Assembly: GCF_000377665.1 (NCBI RefSeq)
Contig: NZ_KB898649.1
Location: forward strand, 248,001-312,000
Reading direction: 5' to 3'
DNA: 64,000 nucleotides
From: Vreelandella zhanjiangensis DSM 21076
GTDB taxonomy: Bacteria; Pseudomonadota; Gammaproteobacteria; Pseudomonadales; Halomonadaceae
The notes below the pieces were generated by a model. It searched no databases and was not told the origin of the DNA. It worked only from the letters and a program-made list of their open reading frames with translations. Position 1 is the first letter of the stretch. Each line of letters starts with the position of its first letter. Position numbers and translations under genes: made by a program. Positions 10,136-19,761 of the stretch are shown here, in pieces.

Positions 10136-10855
10136 ATGACGCTAGATGCCTTACCTTCCCACCCCGGTGGGGCTGAAAACCTGGCACGCCTGCTTGCAAG
10201 AGCGCTGCTAGCCGGGCACTGGCAGCCCGGTGACCTGTTTCCCAAAGAGCTGGATATAGGCAGACATTTTGTCGTTAGCCGCAACCAGGTGCGTAATGCG
10301 TTAGCCAGCTTAACGGCTACCGGCCTTATAGAGCGCACGGCAGGCCGCGGCACGCTGGTACGTGAGATGGGTGAATGGCACCTGCTTGATCCATTGATGA
10401 GTGAGTGGATGACGGGGCTGGTCAACCTGGACCCTCAGCTGGTACGCGCGATTTACGCGTTTCGCTTTTCAGCCGAGCCTACCGTTGCCGGCTTAGCGGC
10501 CCAAGCGGCAAGCGCGGAGGACATCGCCCGGCTTGAAGCGGCCTTTGAAGGCATGCGCCGCTCGGCAGGCAACCCTGACGCCCGTGCCCAACATGCTGAA
10601 TATGACGTTGCCTTCCATGACGCCACTTACCGCGCCACCCACAACCTGGTCTGGCGACAAATGGGGCATTTACTGCGCCCTTCTATCATGGCGCTGGTGC
10701 ACCGCTCACAGCACGATATCAAAACGCTGGACGACAGTCTCACGCGCCATCGCCACGTGCTGGAAGCCATTAAAGCCTGCGATGCTCACGCCGCCGAGAC
10801 TGCTGCCCGCGAGGTGTTGCGGCGTACCGCTATTGATCTCGGCATTGTCAGTTAA
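10136..10855 (+). CDS. dgoR: GntR/FadR-family regulator of galactonate catabolism (DgoR-like)
   Basis: The 239-residue protein has an N-terminal winged helix (about residues 12-80, with FPKELDIGRHFVVSRNQVRN as the recognition region) and a C-terminal all-helical FCD ligand domain (about 90-235). That layout defines the FadR subfamily of GntR repressors. Its position immediately upstream of and co-directional with dgoD, dgoK and dgoA suggests it senses D-galactonate or a derivative. A palindromic operator candidate lies in front of it and another in front of the SSS symporter gene. The name rests mainly on gene context. Confidence 0.82.
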   Translation: MTLDALPSHPGGAENLARLLARALLAGHWQPGDLFPKELDIGRHFVVSRNQVRNALASLTATGLIERTAGRGTLVREMGEWHLLDPLMSEWMTGLVNLDPQLVRAIYAFRFSAEPTVAGLAAQAASAEDIARLEAAFEGMRRSAGNPDARAQHAEYDVAFHDATYRATHNLVWRQMGHLLRPSIMALVHRSQHDIKTLDDSLTRHRHVLEAIKACDAHAAETAAREVLRRTAIDLGIVS

Positions 10856-10943
10856 TGATGGCTATTCCATTACTTAATTATTCGCCAATAACCAACTCAT
10901 AAATAACTATTTCGCTAATGACGCTTTAACAGGACAGCTAAAC

Positions 10944-12092
10944 ATGAAAATTACCCGCTTGAAGACCTGGCAAGTACCGCCACGCTGGCTATTTCTTAAA
11001 ATTGAAACGGATGAAGGCTGCTACGGCTGGGGCGAACCGGTAATAGAAGGTCGCGCGGCTACGGTTGAAGCTGCGGTGCATGAGCTTTCCGACTACCTGA
11101 TCGGCCAGGACCCGCACCGTATCGAACATCTCTGGAACACGCTTTACCGCGCCGGTTTCTATCGTGGCGGACCTATTTTAATGAGTGCCATTGCGGGTAT
11201 CGACCAGGCGCTTTGGGATCTGAAGGGACGTGATCTGGGCGTACCCGTCCACCAGCTACTAGGCGGCGCGGTACGCGACAAGATGCGCATGTACGCCTGG
11301 ACAGGCGGCGACCGGCCAAGTGACGTAGGCGCAGGCGCCAAGGCACTGGTCGAAAAAGGCTTTACCGCCTTCAAGATGAACGGCACGCCTGAAATGCAAA
11401 TCGTCGACTCGCACCGCAAGGTTGATGAAGCGGTGGCCCGAGTTCGTGAGGCGCGCGATGCCGTTGGGCCTGATGTGGGTATCGGCATCGATTTTCACGG
11501 CCGCGTTCACCGCCCCATGGCCAAGGCGCTACTGCGTGAGCTTGAGCCGTTTCATCCCATGTTTGTCGAGGAACCCGTCGCACCGGAGCACCTGCCGTGC
11601 TTGAAAGATATTGCCGGCGGGCTGGGCTATCCCCTGGCGACCGGTGAGCGCTTGCATACCCGCTTTCAGTTCCGCGACCTGCTGGCCGACGGTATGATCG
11701 ATATTATCCAGCCCGATATTTCCCACTGCGGCGGTATCAGCGAGGGGCTGAAAATTGCCGCACTCGCCTCCGCTTATGATGTTGCACTGGCCCCCCACTG
11801 CCCGCTGGGGCCGTTGACACTTGCCGCCTCGCTTCAGCTGGATGCCGTGAGTCACAACGCCTTTATTCAAGAGCAAAGCATGGGCATTCACTATAACCAG
11901 GGCAACGATGTACTGGATTATCTGGTGGATAAAACGGCCTTGAGTATCACCGACGGCTTCTGCGCCATTCCCCAAGGCCCGGGCCTCGGCGTCGAAATTG
12001 ACGAAGCCTTTGTGGAAGAGCGTGCCAAAACCGGCCACCGCTGGCGCAACCCGGTATGGACCCACGAAGATGGCTCAATTGCGGAGTGGTAA
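10944..12092 (+). CDS. dgoD: D-galactonate dehydratase
   Basis: It dehydrates D-galactonate to 2-keto-3-deoxy-D-galactonate. The 382-residue protein is an enolase-superfamily member of the mandelate racemase group: an N-terminal capping domain starting MKITRLKTW, then a TIM barrel with GIDFHGRVH (first metal ligand Asp), FVEEPVAPE (second, Glu), [12 protein letters not shown] (third, Glu) and [11 protein letters not shown] (catalytic His). These match GalD/DgoD closely. It is followed after three bases by dgoK, so the operon is tight. Confidence 0.94.
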   Translation: MKITRLKTWQVPPRWLFLKIETDEGCYGWGEPVIEGRAATVEAAVHELSDYLIGQDPHRIEHLWNTLYRAGFYRGGPILMSAIAGIDQALWDLKGRDLGVPVHQLLGGAVRDKMRMYAWTGGDRPSDVGAGAKALVEKGFTAFKMNGTPEMQIVDSHRKVDEAVARVREARDAVGPDVGIGIDFHGRVHRPMAKALLRELEPFHPMFVEEPVAPEHLPCLKDIAGGLGYPLATGERLHTRFQFRDLLADGMIDIIQPDISHCGGISEGLKIAALASAYDVALAPHCPLGPLTLAASLQLDAVSHNAFIQEQSMGIHYNQGNDVLDYLVDKTALSITDGFCAIPQGPGLGVEIDEAFVEERAKTGHRWRNPVWTHEDGSIAEW

Positions 12093-12095
12093 TCC

Positions 12096-13121
12096 ATGCA
12101 ACCCATAGAAACTAACTCCACAAAAGTTAACTCCATAGAAACTAGCGCCACGGAGACGACTAACGAGCAGAACCGCCCGCTTGCCTGGGTGGCGGTTGAC
12201 TGGGGCTCGAGCAATCTGCGCGCCTGGGGGATGGATCAGCAAGGCCACGTTATTGCCCAAAGCAGCAGCGACAAAGGCATGCTCTCGCTTAAACCCGACG
12301 AGTACGAAGCTGAATTGCTGCGCCTGATTAGCCCCTGGCTGCCTACAAGCAACGGGGTAGAAGTGATGGTTTGCGGCATGGCGGGCGCCCGACAAGGCTG
12401 GCAGGAAGCGGCCTACCTACCGGTGCCCACCCCGCTGGATCAGCTCAGTCAAGGGGCCGTCATGCCCACCCTGACAGGCAGCCAGCTACGCGTTTATCTG
12501 CTGCCCGGATTAAGCCAGACCCGCAGCGATTCGCGGCATTTCGATGTGATGCGCGGCGAAGAGACCCAGCTTGCGGGCCTGGTTGCCGATACGCCTGAAT
12601 TTTCCGGCCTTGTTTGCCTGCCGGGCACCCATTCCAAATGGGCGACCCTGGACTCGGGTGCGGTAACTCAGTTCACCACCTACCTTACGGGTGAACTCTA
12701 TCAACTGCTGGCTACCCAGTCGGTTCTCAAGCACTCGATTGGAAGCGATGCGCTAAATGATCCCGCCTGCCGCGCGGCATTTATTAACGCGGTGAGCGAA
12801 GTAAATGCCGCGCCCGAAACGTTTAGTAGCCGCCTTTTCGGGCTTCGCGCACAGGATTTACTCGACAGCGAGCTGCCTGTGGGCAAAACACGGGGAGCGG
12901 TGCTCGCGGCCAGGCTTTCGGGGCTCGCCATCGGCCTTGAGCTATCCGGTGCCTGCCAATCACGCCCAAGCGATGAGCCGATCACCCTGATAGGCAATCA
13001 AGCCCTTTGCCAGCGCTACACCATGGCGCTCAATGCTATCGGCTATCAGACACACTATTTGGATGGCGATACTGCCGTATTGGCAGGCCTTAAGCTTGCC
13101 CATCAGGCGCTGCCGCACTAA
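12096..13121 (+). CDS. dgoK: 2-dehydro-3-deoxygalactonokinase
   Basis: It phosphorylates 2-keto-3-deoxygalactonate at C6 using ATP. The N-terminal ATPase motif is AVDWGSSNLRAW, followed by VMVCGMAGARQGWQEA and LPGTHSKWA, all typical of DgoK (341 residues). The first 28 residues are a Thr/Ser/Glu-rich extension absent from most family members, and its DNA contains two copies of CCATAGAAACTA. No better start with a ribosome site is visible downstream, while GGAG overlaps the dgoD stop region just upstream. Confidence 0.93.
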   Translation: MQPIETNSTKVNSIETSATETTNEQNRPLAWVAVDWGSSNLRAWGMDQQGHVIAQSSSDKGMLSLKPDEYEAELLRLISPWLPTSNGVEVMVCGMAGARQGWQEAAYLPVPTPLDQLSQGAVMPTLTGSQLRVYLLPGLSQTRSDSRHFDVMRGEETQLAGLVADTPEFSGLVCLPGTHSKWATLDSGAVTQFTTYLTGELYQLLATQSVLKHSIGSDALNDPACRAAFINAVSEVNAAPETFSSRLFGLRAQDLLDSELPVGKTRGAVLAARLSGLAIGLELSGACQSRPSDEPITLIGNQALCQRYTMALNAIGYQTHYLDGDTAVLAGLKLAHQALPH

Positions 13122-13163
13122 GGCCGTCTTTTTGATGCTAACGGATAATGGAGAGATTGTGCT

Positions 13164-13772
13164 ATGACGTTACCTTTGATCGGTATTTTACGCGGTGTAA
13201 CGCCCGATGAAGTCGTTGAGATTGCTCGCGCGGTGCTTGCCGCAGGCATTACGCAGATTGAAGTGCCCCTCAACTCTCCAGACCCGTTAGAGAGCATTCG
13301 CCGCCTGGTAGATGCCGTTGGCGAGCAAGCGGTGATTGGCGCGGGTACGGTCCTCACCCCTACGCAGGTGCGTGATGTGCATGCTGCTGGCGGACGCTTG
13401 ATTGTCTCGCCCAACTGCCGCCCCAGCGTGATTGAAGAAACCCATCGGCTGGGTATGGCCAGCTGGCCGGGCATTGTCACACCTTCAGAAGCGTTCGATG
13501 CGCTGGAGGCAGGTGCCACGGGCCTGAAACTTTTCCCGGCCGTTCAGGTAGGCCTTGAGGGCATGAAAGCGGTGCGCGCCGTGCTACCTAGCGACACGCT
13601 GCTGTATGCCGTGGGCGGCGTGGGTATCGATAACTTTGCTACTTGGCAAGCGGCAGGCGTGGATGGCGCAGGCCTGGGCAGCGCGCTGTACAAACCAGGC
13701 CAAACGGCGTCTCAGGTAAGCCAACAGGCACAGGCGCTGGTCGCCGCCTGGAAAGCAGGAGCCAATGCATGA
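13164..13772 (+). CDS. dgoA: 2-dehydro-3-deoxy-6-phosphogalactonate aldolase
   Basis: It splits 2-keto-3-deoxy-6-phosphogalactonate into pyruvate and glyceraldehyde-3-phosphate, ending the De Ley-Doudoroff route. The 202-residue class I aldolase shows IEVPLNSP (general acid/base Glu33) and ATGLKLFPA (Schiff-base Lys122), plus the GAGTVLT phosphate-site segment. It is a distant paralogue of the eda product at 16565-17227. The context next to dgoD and dgoK assigns it to galactonate. The stop overlaps the next gene's start by four bases. Confidence 0.93.
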   Translation: MTLPLIGILRGVTPDEVVEIARAVLAAGITQIEVPLNSPDPLESIRRLVDAVGEQAVIGAGTVLTPTQVRDVHAAGGRLIVSPNCRPSVIEETHRLGMASWPGIVTPSEAFDALEAGATGLKLFPAVQVGLEGMKAVRAVLPSDTLLYAVGGVGIDNFATWQAAGVDGAGLGSALYKPGQTASQVSQQAQALVAAWKAGANA

Positions 13773-14653
13773 ATATCTCCACCTGGCAGGCCGAACTTAG
13801 CGTAGATTCACGCTGCGAGCTAGGGGAAGGCCCGCAGTGGCATGCCAGCAGTGGGCGGCTTTACTGGTGCGATATCCTGGGCAAACGCCTGCACTGGCAC
13901 TCCCCCGCTACGGCGGAGAGCGGTCATTACCTGCTGGCTCAAAAAGTCTCGCTTGCCGCCCCGCTTGACGATGGCGGTCTGCTGCTGGTCGGTGAGCATT
14001 CATTGACGCGCTTCGAGCCTGATAGCGGCACAGCCACTCACTTTGCCGACTTTGAAGCCGACAACCCCGTTACGCGCAGCAATGATGCGCGGGTTGATCG
14101 CCATGGCAGCCTGTGGCTTTCCAGCATGGGCAAGCAGGCCGAGCCTAATGCGGGCAGCCTCTACCGCCTGCATCGCGGCAAGCTTGAAAAGCTACGCACC
14201 GGGCTTACCATTCCCAATGCGCTATGCTTTTCACCCGATGGTGCAGCCGCTTACTTTACCGATACACCGACCGGCATGGTGATGCGCTGGGCGCTGGATG
14301 ATCAGGGCTGGCCCATTGATGACCCCGTGCCTTTTGCTGATTTTTCCAACCATACCGGCAACCCGGACGGCGCCGTGATGGATAGCCAAGGCTGTCTATG
14401 GCTGGCCCTGTGGGGCGCCGGACAAGTAGTGCGCTTAAATGCACAAGGTCAAGTCATTGGCCGTATTGACTTGCCTACCAGCCAGCCCTCCTGCCCGGCG
14501 TTTGCCGGCGCTGACCTTAAAACGCTGTATATCACCACTGCCCAAGAAGGTTTTACCCCGGACCAGCTTGCCCAAGAGCCTGACGCTGGCGCGCTATTTT
14601 CAGTGCAACTCGATATAGCTGGGCTTGCCGAGCCGCCGCTTCGGCTTACCTAA
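13769..14653 (+). CDS. SMP-30/gluconolactonase family sugar lactonase (probable galactonolactonase)
   Basis: The 294-residue six-bladed beta-propeller enzyme contains the SMP-30 signatures CELGEGPQWHASSGRLYWCD (metal-ligand Glu), TRSNDARVDRHGSLW (Asn and Asp ligands) and TGNPDGAVMDSQGCLW. The ATG at 13769 overlaps the dgoA stop (ATGA). A frame extending further upstream overlaps dgoA and is not credible. In this operon it most likely opens D-galactono-1,4-lactone to galactonate for DgoD. L-arabinonolactone is an alternative substrate. A strong terminator follows. Confidence 0.88.
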   Translation: MNISTWQAELSVDSRCELGEGPQWHASSGRLYWCDILGKRLHWHSPATAESGHYLLAQKVSLAAPLDDGGLLLVGEHSLTRFEPDSGTATHFADFEADNPVTRSNDARVDRHGSLWLSSMGKQAEPNAGSLYRLHRGKLEKLRTGLTIPNALCFSPDGAAAYFTDTPTGMVMRWALDDQGWPIDDPVPFADFSNHTGNPDGAVMDSQGCLWLALWGAGQVVRLNAQGQVIGRIDLPTSQPSCPAFAGADLKTLYITTAQEGFTPDQLAQEPDAGALFSVQLDIAGLAEPPLRLT

Positions 14654-14673
14654 ATAAAATGGCCGTTAAACCA

Positions 14674-14713
14674 GAAGGCCCCGCTAGCGAATGCTGGCGG
14701 GGCCTTCCTTTTT
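14674..14713 (+). terminator. rho-independent terminator ending the dgo operon
   Basis: A GC-rich stem pairs AAGGCCCCGCTAGC (14675-14688) with GCTGGCGGGGCCTT (14693-14706), with one G-T pair and a GAAT loop, followed by CCTTTTT. It lies between the convergent lactonase and SSS genes. Confidence 0.9.
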
Positions 14714-14758
14714 GGGGGTTAACAGCGATGCTTGAGCTTTTAATAGCCCGTTGGGCAA

Positions 14759-16354
14759 TTAACCCGCAAAGCTTATATACATCACGATCACCAGCACCAC
14801 CAGCACAATGCCTGCGGGTACCGCGCCTTTCCAAGGGGTCAGGTCAACATCGCCGGTGTGCTCTTGTACCCAGTCAGTTTCGCGCGGGCGCAACTTGCCA
14901 ATAATCAGCATTACCGCTACTAACAGCGCAAACACCAGTGCCACAAAATGGAACTCGTGCATAATCTCTGGCAGGAGGGTAAAGGGTGGTACGAAGTAGC
15001 CTGCCGCGATCAGCAAACAGCCACCCACCAGAGCAATTTTAGCCGCCATGGGAGGTACCCGCTTGGTCAGCAGACCTACCAGAACGACCGCGAGAATCGG
15101 AATAAAGTAGATCGCATTCATCTTCTGCAAATAACCAAACAGGCTATCCTGCCCGGCCAGAAGCGGTGCAATAATCATGGTAATCACCGCCATGATCCAG
15201 CCAAAGACCTTGCCCGATTTAACGACCTGCTGCTCGGTGGCATCTTTATTTAACACGCCCTTATAGATACCCAGACTGAAAATCGTCGTGGTGCTGTTAA
15301 GCGCTGAGTTAAACGAAGACAGAATGGCCCCAACCATGACGGCCGCGAAGAAGCCGGTTAAGTAAGGCGGCAACACGTTAAACACCAGATGGCCATAGGC
15401 TTCATCGGCGCGCACGCCCTGGTCGGCGTAAAGGTGATAGGCAATGATGCCCGGCAGCACCAGATAAAGCGGCCCCAACAGCTTGAAGAGCCCTGTCAAC
15501 AGCACGCCCTTTTGGCCTTCCGCCAGGTTTTTGGCGGCAAAGGTGCGCTGAATGATCTGCTGGTTAGTGCTCCAGTAGAACAGGTTGATCAGAAATACCC
15601 CGGTGAACAGAGTGAAAAATGGCACCTGCTGTTCCGAGCCACCAATTGAGTTCAGCTTTTCCGGGTCGCTCTCTTTGAGGATGCTCCAGCCTTCCATAAT
15701 ACCCGTACCGCCACTTACCGCTTGTAAGCCGAAGTAGACGATTACAAAGCCGCCGATTAACAGCCCGATGCCGTTCAAGGTATCGGAAACCGCAACCGTT
15801 CTCAGGCCACCAAACAGCGCGTACACCGCGCCGATAATACCGACGATCCAGACCGTTAACCAAAGCAGCGTGGTAGAAGACTCGATACCGGTTAGCCCCT
15901 GCAGATCAAGCATCCCCTGCAGGCCAATAGCGCCCGAGTAGAGAATGATTGGCAGCAGAATAACCGCGTAGGCAATCAGGAAAATAATATTGGTAATCAG
16001 CTGGGTGTCTTTATCAAATCGAATCTCAAGCAGCTGAGGCAATGTGGCAATACCGCTTTTCAAAAAACGCGGCAGGAAAAACAGCGCCAGGGCAACTAGC
16101 GCAATCACCGCGACCACTTCCCAGGCCATAACGCTTAGACCATCGGCAAACGCTGCTCCGTTAAGCCCCACCATCTGCTCGGTGGAAAGGTTGGTCATCA
16201 AGAGCGAACCCGCAATCAGCGGGAAGGTAAGCGAACGACCAGCCAGAAAGTAGCCGCTGGTACTGGAATGGTCATCACGGTGCGTAATACGCCACGTAAC
16301 AAAAGCGACTAACCCTGTAAAAAACAGGAAAGACGCCAAGGTCAGCATATGCAT
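14759..16354 (-). CDS. SSS-family sodium:sugar symporter (YidK/SglT-like)
   Basis: The 531-residue protein has about 14 hydrophobic segments and the solute:sodium symporter motifs [18 protein letters not shown] and [16 protein letters not shown] near the N-terminus, both strongly reminiscent of vSGLT and Escherichia YidK. It imports a sugar with sodium across the inner membrane. The ATGTC-T-GACAT operator upstream, shared with dgoR, together with convergence on the dgo operon, points to galactose or a galactose-derived substrate. The ribosome site GGAG lies nine bases before the chosen ATG. A second ATG two codons downstream is possible. Confidence 0.88.
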   Translation of the reverse strand: MHMLTLASFLFFTGLVAFVTWRITHRDDHSSTSGYFLAGRSLTFPLIAGSLLMTNLSTEQMVGLNGAAFADGLSVMAWEVVAVIALVALALFFLPRFLKSGIATLPQLLEIRFDKDTQLITNIIFLIAYAVILLPIILYSGAIGLQGMLDLQGLTGIESSTTLLWLTVWIVGIIGAVYALFGGLRTVAVSDTLNGIGLLIGGFVIVYFGLQAVSGGTGIMEGWSILKESDPEKLNSIGGSEQQVPFFTLFTGVFLINLFYWSTNQQIIQRTFAAKNLAEGQKGVLLTGLFKLLGPLYLVLPGIIAYHLYADQGVRADEAYGHLVFNVLPPYLTGFFAAVMVGAILSSFNSALNSTTTIFSLGIYKGVLNKDATEQQVVKSGKVFGWIMAVITMIIAPLLAGQDSLFGYLQKMNAIYFIPILAVVLVGLLTKRVPPMAAKIALVGGCLLIAAGYFVPPFTLLPEIMHEFHFVALVFALLVAVMLIIGKLRPRETDWVQEHTGDVDLTPWKGAVPAGIVLVVLVIVMYISFAG

Positions 16355-16409
16355 ACTAACTTACTCCATGTTGGTAAGTGGTTCACGCTCGTATGCCAAG
16401 CACGCAAAA

Positions 16410-16424
16410 AAATGTCTGACATAT
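16410..16424. promoter_or_regulatory. second probable DgoR operator, upstream of the SSS symporter
   Basis: The palindromic core ATGTCTGACAT (16412-16422) matches the one before dgoR except for the central base. It sits 58 bases before the symporter start, in an AT-rich promoter region. This ties the transporter to the dgo operon. Confidence 0.62.
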
Positions 16425-16506
16425 TATATATATCCGGAGTTTAGTTGACCTGAGGATTTACGTGTTATCCGCCTTTGGTCGTAGCTAACCTCATTGATTT
16501 ACACGT

Positions 16507-16536
16507 AAAAAAACCGGGCAGGATAAACCTGCCCGG
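16507..16536 (-). terminator. rho-independent terminator of the zwf-pgl-eda operon
   Basis: Read on the minus strand, CCGGGCAGG and its perfect 9-bp complement flank a TTTATC loop and are followed by seven T residues. It lies just after the eda stop codon. Confidence 0.92.
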
Positions 16537-16564
16537 CGGGTATTAGCATTCGAATTAAAAAGGA

Positions 16565-17227
16565 TTAGTGGTGGAAACGCTCGGCAGCCTCTTGCGCCAG
16601 CTTGCGAATAGCGTCCCAGTCCTCTGCTTCAACCAGCTTGCTGGGTGTCAACCACGAGCCGCCCACACACATAACGTTGGGCAGCGCCAGGTAAGAGGCA
16701 GCGTTATCAACCGTAATACCGCCCGTTGGGCAAAACCTTGCACCCGGAATAGGCGCGCCGAAGGCTTTCAATGCTTTGACACCGCCGCTGGACTCCGCCG
16801 GGAAGAATTTAAAACGCCGGTAGCCGTACTGCCAGCCGGTCATTAGTTCGGACACGGTTGAAACGCCGGGCAGCATGGGCACCGGGCTTTCGATGCCATA
16901 GCGATAAAGCGCTTCGGTCGTGCCGGGCGATACCACAAAATCTGCACCTACTTCTTCAGCCTGGCGGTATTGCGCAGGAGTCAACACGGTGCCTACACCA
17001 ATGCTGGCACCGGTCAGCTCTTTCTTCATACGCTTGATCGCTTCAAGAGCACAGTCGGTACGCAGGGTAATTTCCAGTACGCTTAAGCCACCTTCGACTA
17101 AGGCTCGGCCCAGCGGCACGGCGTCTTCAAGACGCTCGATGGTAATCACTGGAATGACTTCTGCCTTGTGGCAAATGCTGTCGAGTTCGGCGGTGCGGGT
17201 TGAAGGTAGCTGTTTATCAATTGACAT
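16565..17227 (-). CDS. eda: 2-keto-3-deoxy-6-phosphogluconate (KDPG) aldolase
   Basis: It cleaves KDPG to pyruvate and glyceraldehyde-3-phosphate, the last step of the Entner-Doudoroff pathway. The 220-residue protein carries VLEITLRT (Glu52), VGTVLTPAQ, and RRFKFFPAES with the Schiff-base Lys140, followed by FCPTGGIT for phosphate binding. It is the third gene of the zwf-pgl-eda operon, 35 bases after pgl, and is followed by a strong terminator. Its partner edd lies in a separate operon at 6077, and both operons have HexR-like sites. Confidence 0.96.
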   Translation of the reverse strand: MSIDKQLPSTRTAELDSICHKAEVIPVITIERLEDAVPLGRALVEGGLSVLEITLRTDCALEAIKRMKKELTGASIGVGTVLTPAQYRQAEEVGADFVVSPGTTEALYRYGIESPVPMLPGVSTVSELMTGWQYGYRRFKFFPAESSGGVKALKAFGAPIPGARFCPTGGITVDNAASYLALPNVMCVGGSWLTPSKLVEAEDWDAIRKLAQEAAERFHH

Positions 17228-17262
17228 AGTGAGTCTCCAAACAATTTGTTATTAATTGACTG

Positions 17263-17928
17263 TTAAGGTGCCCAGTAAATAGCCAGTGGGCAGGATAAAA
17301 ATGCGCGTATCGGCAGTTGCCTTACGTCGTCGCTGTTTAGGGCATTTGCCAATACGGTGCGCTTATCGTCACCGGTGATATGCAGGATATGCCGATGGGC
17401 CTGATGCAGGTGGCCAGCAGAAAAAGTAATCCGCGGCTGAGGCTGGCTGGGAGTGCGCACGGCCACCAGCGGTTCATTGGTTGACAGCGCAAGCCCCAGC
17501 TCCTGACTATCCGGAAACAGCGACGCCGTATGCCCATCGCCTCCCATCCCCAAGATGACCACGCTGGCAGGCCAGGCAAGGGATGCTGTTCGTTCGGCGA
17601 CTTCCGCCACGCCCTCTTCAGGCGTGGAGGCATTTGATGTCAGAGGCACAAAATTCGCAGCCGCCGCCTCGCCCTGCAGCAAGTTCTCGCGCACCAGCTT
17701 GGCATTGCTGTCACTGCTCTGCTCGTCCACCCAGCGCTCATCGGCCAAGGTAACGTCGATGCGTGACCAGGGCAGCGGCTTGACAGCCAACGCTTTAAAA
17801 AAGGCAATCGGGGTCGAGCCACCGGAGACAATTAAAAGCACACGCTCCTGGCGCTCGAGGTCTTCGCTTAATGCCTGGAAGACCGCTTCAGCGAGCTGTT
17901 CGGCAAGCTTTTGACGTGATTGGCTCAT
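17263..17928 (-). CDS. pgl: 6-phosphogluconolactonase
   Basis: It hydrolyses 6-phosphogluconolactone to 6-phosphogluconate. The 221-residue product belongs to the NagB/SOL fold: LIVSGGSTPIAFFKALA, DVTLADERWV and LGMGGDGHTASLFPDS are visible. The ATG at 17928 was chosen because a GAGG box precedes it by nine bases. A longer frame would overlap zwf. The start lies one base beyond the zwf stop, so translation is probably coupled. Confidence 0.95.
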   Translation of the reverse strand: MSQSRQKLAEQLAEAVFQALSEDLERQERVLLIVSGGSTPIAFFKALAVKPLPWSRIDVTLADERWVDEQSSDSNAKLVRENLLQGEAAAANFVPLTSNASTPEEGVAEVAERTASLAWPASVVILGMGGDGHTASLFPDSQELGLALSTNEPLVAVRTPSQPQPRITFSAGHLHQAHRHILHITGDDKRTVLANALNSDDVRQLPIRAFLSCPLAIYWAP

Positions 17929-17929
17929 A

Positions 17930-19435
17930 TTAATAATCCTCGTACCAGCTGCGGCCATCCTGGGTAATCATCGCAATGGACGCCACAGGCCCCCAGGAGC
18001 CCGCCGGGTAACGCCGCGGAGGGGTTTCACGGGTCTGCCAGCCTGCGATCAGCTGATCACACCAGCGCCAGGCATGTTCTACCTCGTCGCGGCGCACGAA
18101 CAGATACTGCTGGCCTTTCATTACTTCAAGCAGCAGGCGCTCGTAAGCATCTGGAATACGCGATTTAGGAAAAGCGCTATTAAAATCGAGATGCAGCGGG
18201 CCGGGGCGCAGGCGCATTCCTTTATCCAGGCCGCTGTCTTTGGTCAGCACCTGCAGGGCGATGCCCTCCTCCGGCTGCAGACGGATGATCAGCTTGTTGG
18301 AAGCAATATCGCGCTGGTCCGGGTCAAAGATATAGTGCGGCTGCTGGCGAAAGTGAATCACGATTTGGGAAAGCTTTTCAGGCATGCGCTTGCCGGTACG
18401 CAGATAGAAAGGCACGCCCGCCCAGCGCCAGTTGGAGACCTCCGTTTTCATGGCGACAAAGGTTTCTGTCTGGCTTTGCGTATTGGCGCCCTCTTCATCC
18501 AGATAGCCGGGGACCGTCTGGCCATCGCTTGTGCCTGCAATATATTGGCCGCGTACCACATCGCGCCCCAGCGCCTCACCGGCAAACGGCTTCAGCGCTT
18601 TTAGCACTTTTACTTTTTCATCACGAATGGCATCCGCATCCAGGTTGGAGGGCGGGTCCATGGCAATCAGGCAGAGCAGTTGCAGCAGGTGATTTTGCAC
18701 CATGTCGCGCAGCTGGCCCGCATCATCAAAATAGCCCCAGCGGCCCTCGATACCGACCTTTTCCGCCACGGTAATTTCAACGTGAGAGATATGGTTCTGG
18801 TTCCATTGGGTACCAAATAAGGGGTTGGCGAACCGCAGCGCTATCAGGTTCTGAACCGTTTCCTTGCCCAGGTAATGATCGATACGATACACCCGGGACT
18901 CGGGGAAGACAGCGCCAATGGCATCGTTAATCTCTTCTGATGACCCAAGGTCGTAGCCAATCGGTTTTTCAACCACTACGCGTGTATCGTCATCCACGCT
19001 GCCGCTTTCTTGAAGATTGCGGCAAATATCACCATAGATGCGCGCGGCAACCGAAAGGTAAACCACCATGGGATGTTTTGCGCCTTCACGCCACTGGCGA
19101 ATGGCCTCAAAGCCCTCCAGCGTCGTGAAGTCGAGCTGCCGGTAATCCAGGCGATTCAAGAAACGCTCAAAGCTCTCTTCATCCAGCTCACTGCTTTTAA
19201 GCCGCTTACGCAGTGCGCCACTAACAAGCTCACGAAACTCCGCCAGATCGTGCTCCTGGCGGGCCAGCCCCATGATGCGCGTGGCTTCCGGCATCAATCC
19301 TTCACGATCAAGGTGGTATAAAGCAGGAAACAGCTTGCGCATGGCAAGGTCGCCCAGCGCCCCAAAAAGCGCCAAATCAATGGCATGATCACGGTCACCT
19401 AACGGGGCACCTGGGGAGGCATATGACTTGCTCAT
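17930..19435 (-). CDS. zwf: glucose-6-phosphate 1-dehydrogenase
   Basis: It oxidises glucose-6-phosphate to 6-phosphogluconolactone, making NAD(P)H. The 501-residue protein has the N-terminal Rossmann segment [20 protein letters not shown], a [13 protein letters not shown] loop with the conserved Lys-Pro, and RIDHYLGKE whose His187 starts the active-site signature. The order zwf-pgl-eda on one strand is the classic arrangement in pseudomonads, but there hexR usually lies beside zwf and here it does not. A HexR-like operator sits 85 bases upstream. Confidence 0.96.
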   Translation of the reverse strand: MSKSYASPGAPLGDRDHAIDLALFGALGDLAMRKLFPALYHLDREGLMPEATRIMGLARQEHDLAEFRELVSGALRKRLKSSELDEESFERFLNRLDYRQLDFTTLEGFEAIRQWREGAKHPMVVYLSVAARIYGDICRNLQESGSVDDDTRVVVEKPIGYDLGSSEEINDAIGAVFPESRVYRIDHYLGKETVQNLIALRFANPLFGTQWNQNHISHVEITVAEKVGIEGRWGYFDDAGQLRDMVQNHLLQLLCLIAMDPPSNLDADAIRDEKVKVLKALKPFAGEALGRDVVRGQYIAGTSDGQTVPGYLDEEGANTQSQTETFVAMKTEVSNWRWAGVPFYLRTGKRMPEKLSQIVIHFRQQPHYIFDPDQRDIASNKLIIRLQPEEGIALQVLTKDSGLDKGMRLRPGPLHLDFNSAFPKSRIPDAYERLLLEVMKGQQYLFVRRDEVEHAWRWCDQLIAGWQTRETPPRRYPAGSWGPVASIAMITQDGRSWYEDY

Positions 19436-19519
19436 CTCTGCTCCTATGATTGCTGAACCACTTTGGTGGTTAGATTACCTAAAAACTACCTAATAAGCGG
19501 CAACAAAAGCAATATTAAA

Positions 19520-19534
19520 TGTAATTTTACTACA
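19520..19534. promoter_or_regulatory. HexR-like operator upstream of zwf
   Basis: TGTAATTTTACTACA fits TGTA-N7-TACA and is the closest to a palindrome of the four such sites in the window. It lies in the 326-base divergent gap between zwf (minus strand) and trkH (plus strand), 85 bases from zwf. The rest of that gap (19436-19761) is AT-rich promoter sequence with no gene that I can see. Confidence 0.78.
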
Positions 19535-19761
19535 AAAAGACCTTAATTAAGCGTGACGTTTTATAAACCGCTCTCACACTCACTTTACGTTTTGAACCGC
19601 GCACAAACCACCCTTTGCCAGAGTAGCCAACTAATAGCACTTTTACTCAGGCTCTGCCGACGTTTTACGAACACACGTTAGCCGGCCTTATTTTTACGTA
19701 CTTTTTATACCTCGCTGTGGTGTGATACTCCCGACAAGGCATTTAACACAGCAGGTAACGC

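Noticed and set aside
16565..17227. eda as a duplicate of dgoA
   Set aside because: Both belong to one aldolase family but differ in length, surrounding motifs and operon, so they are separate enzymes for KDPG and the galactose analogue.
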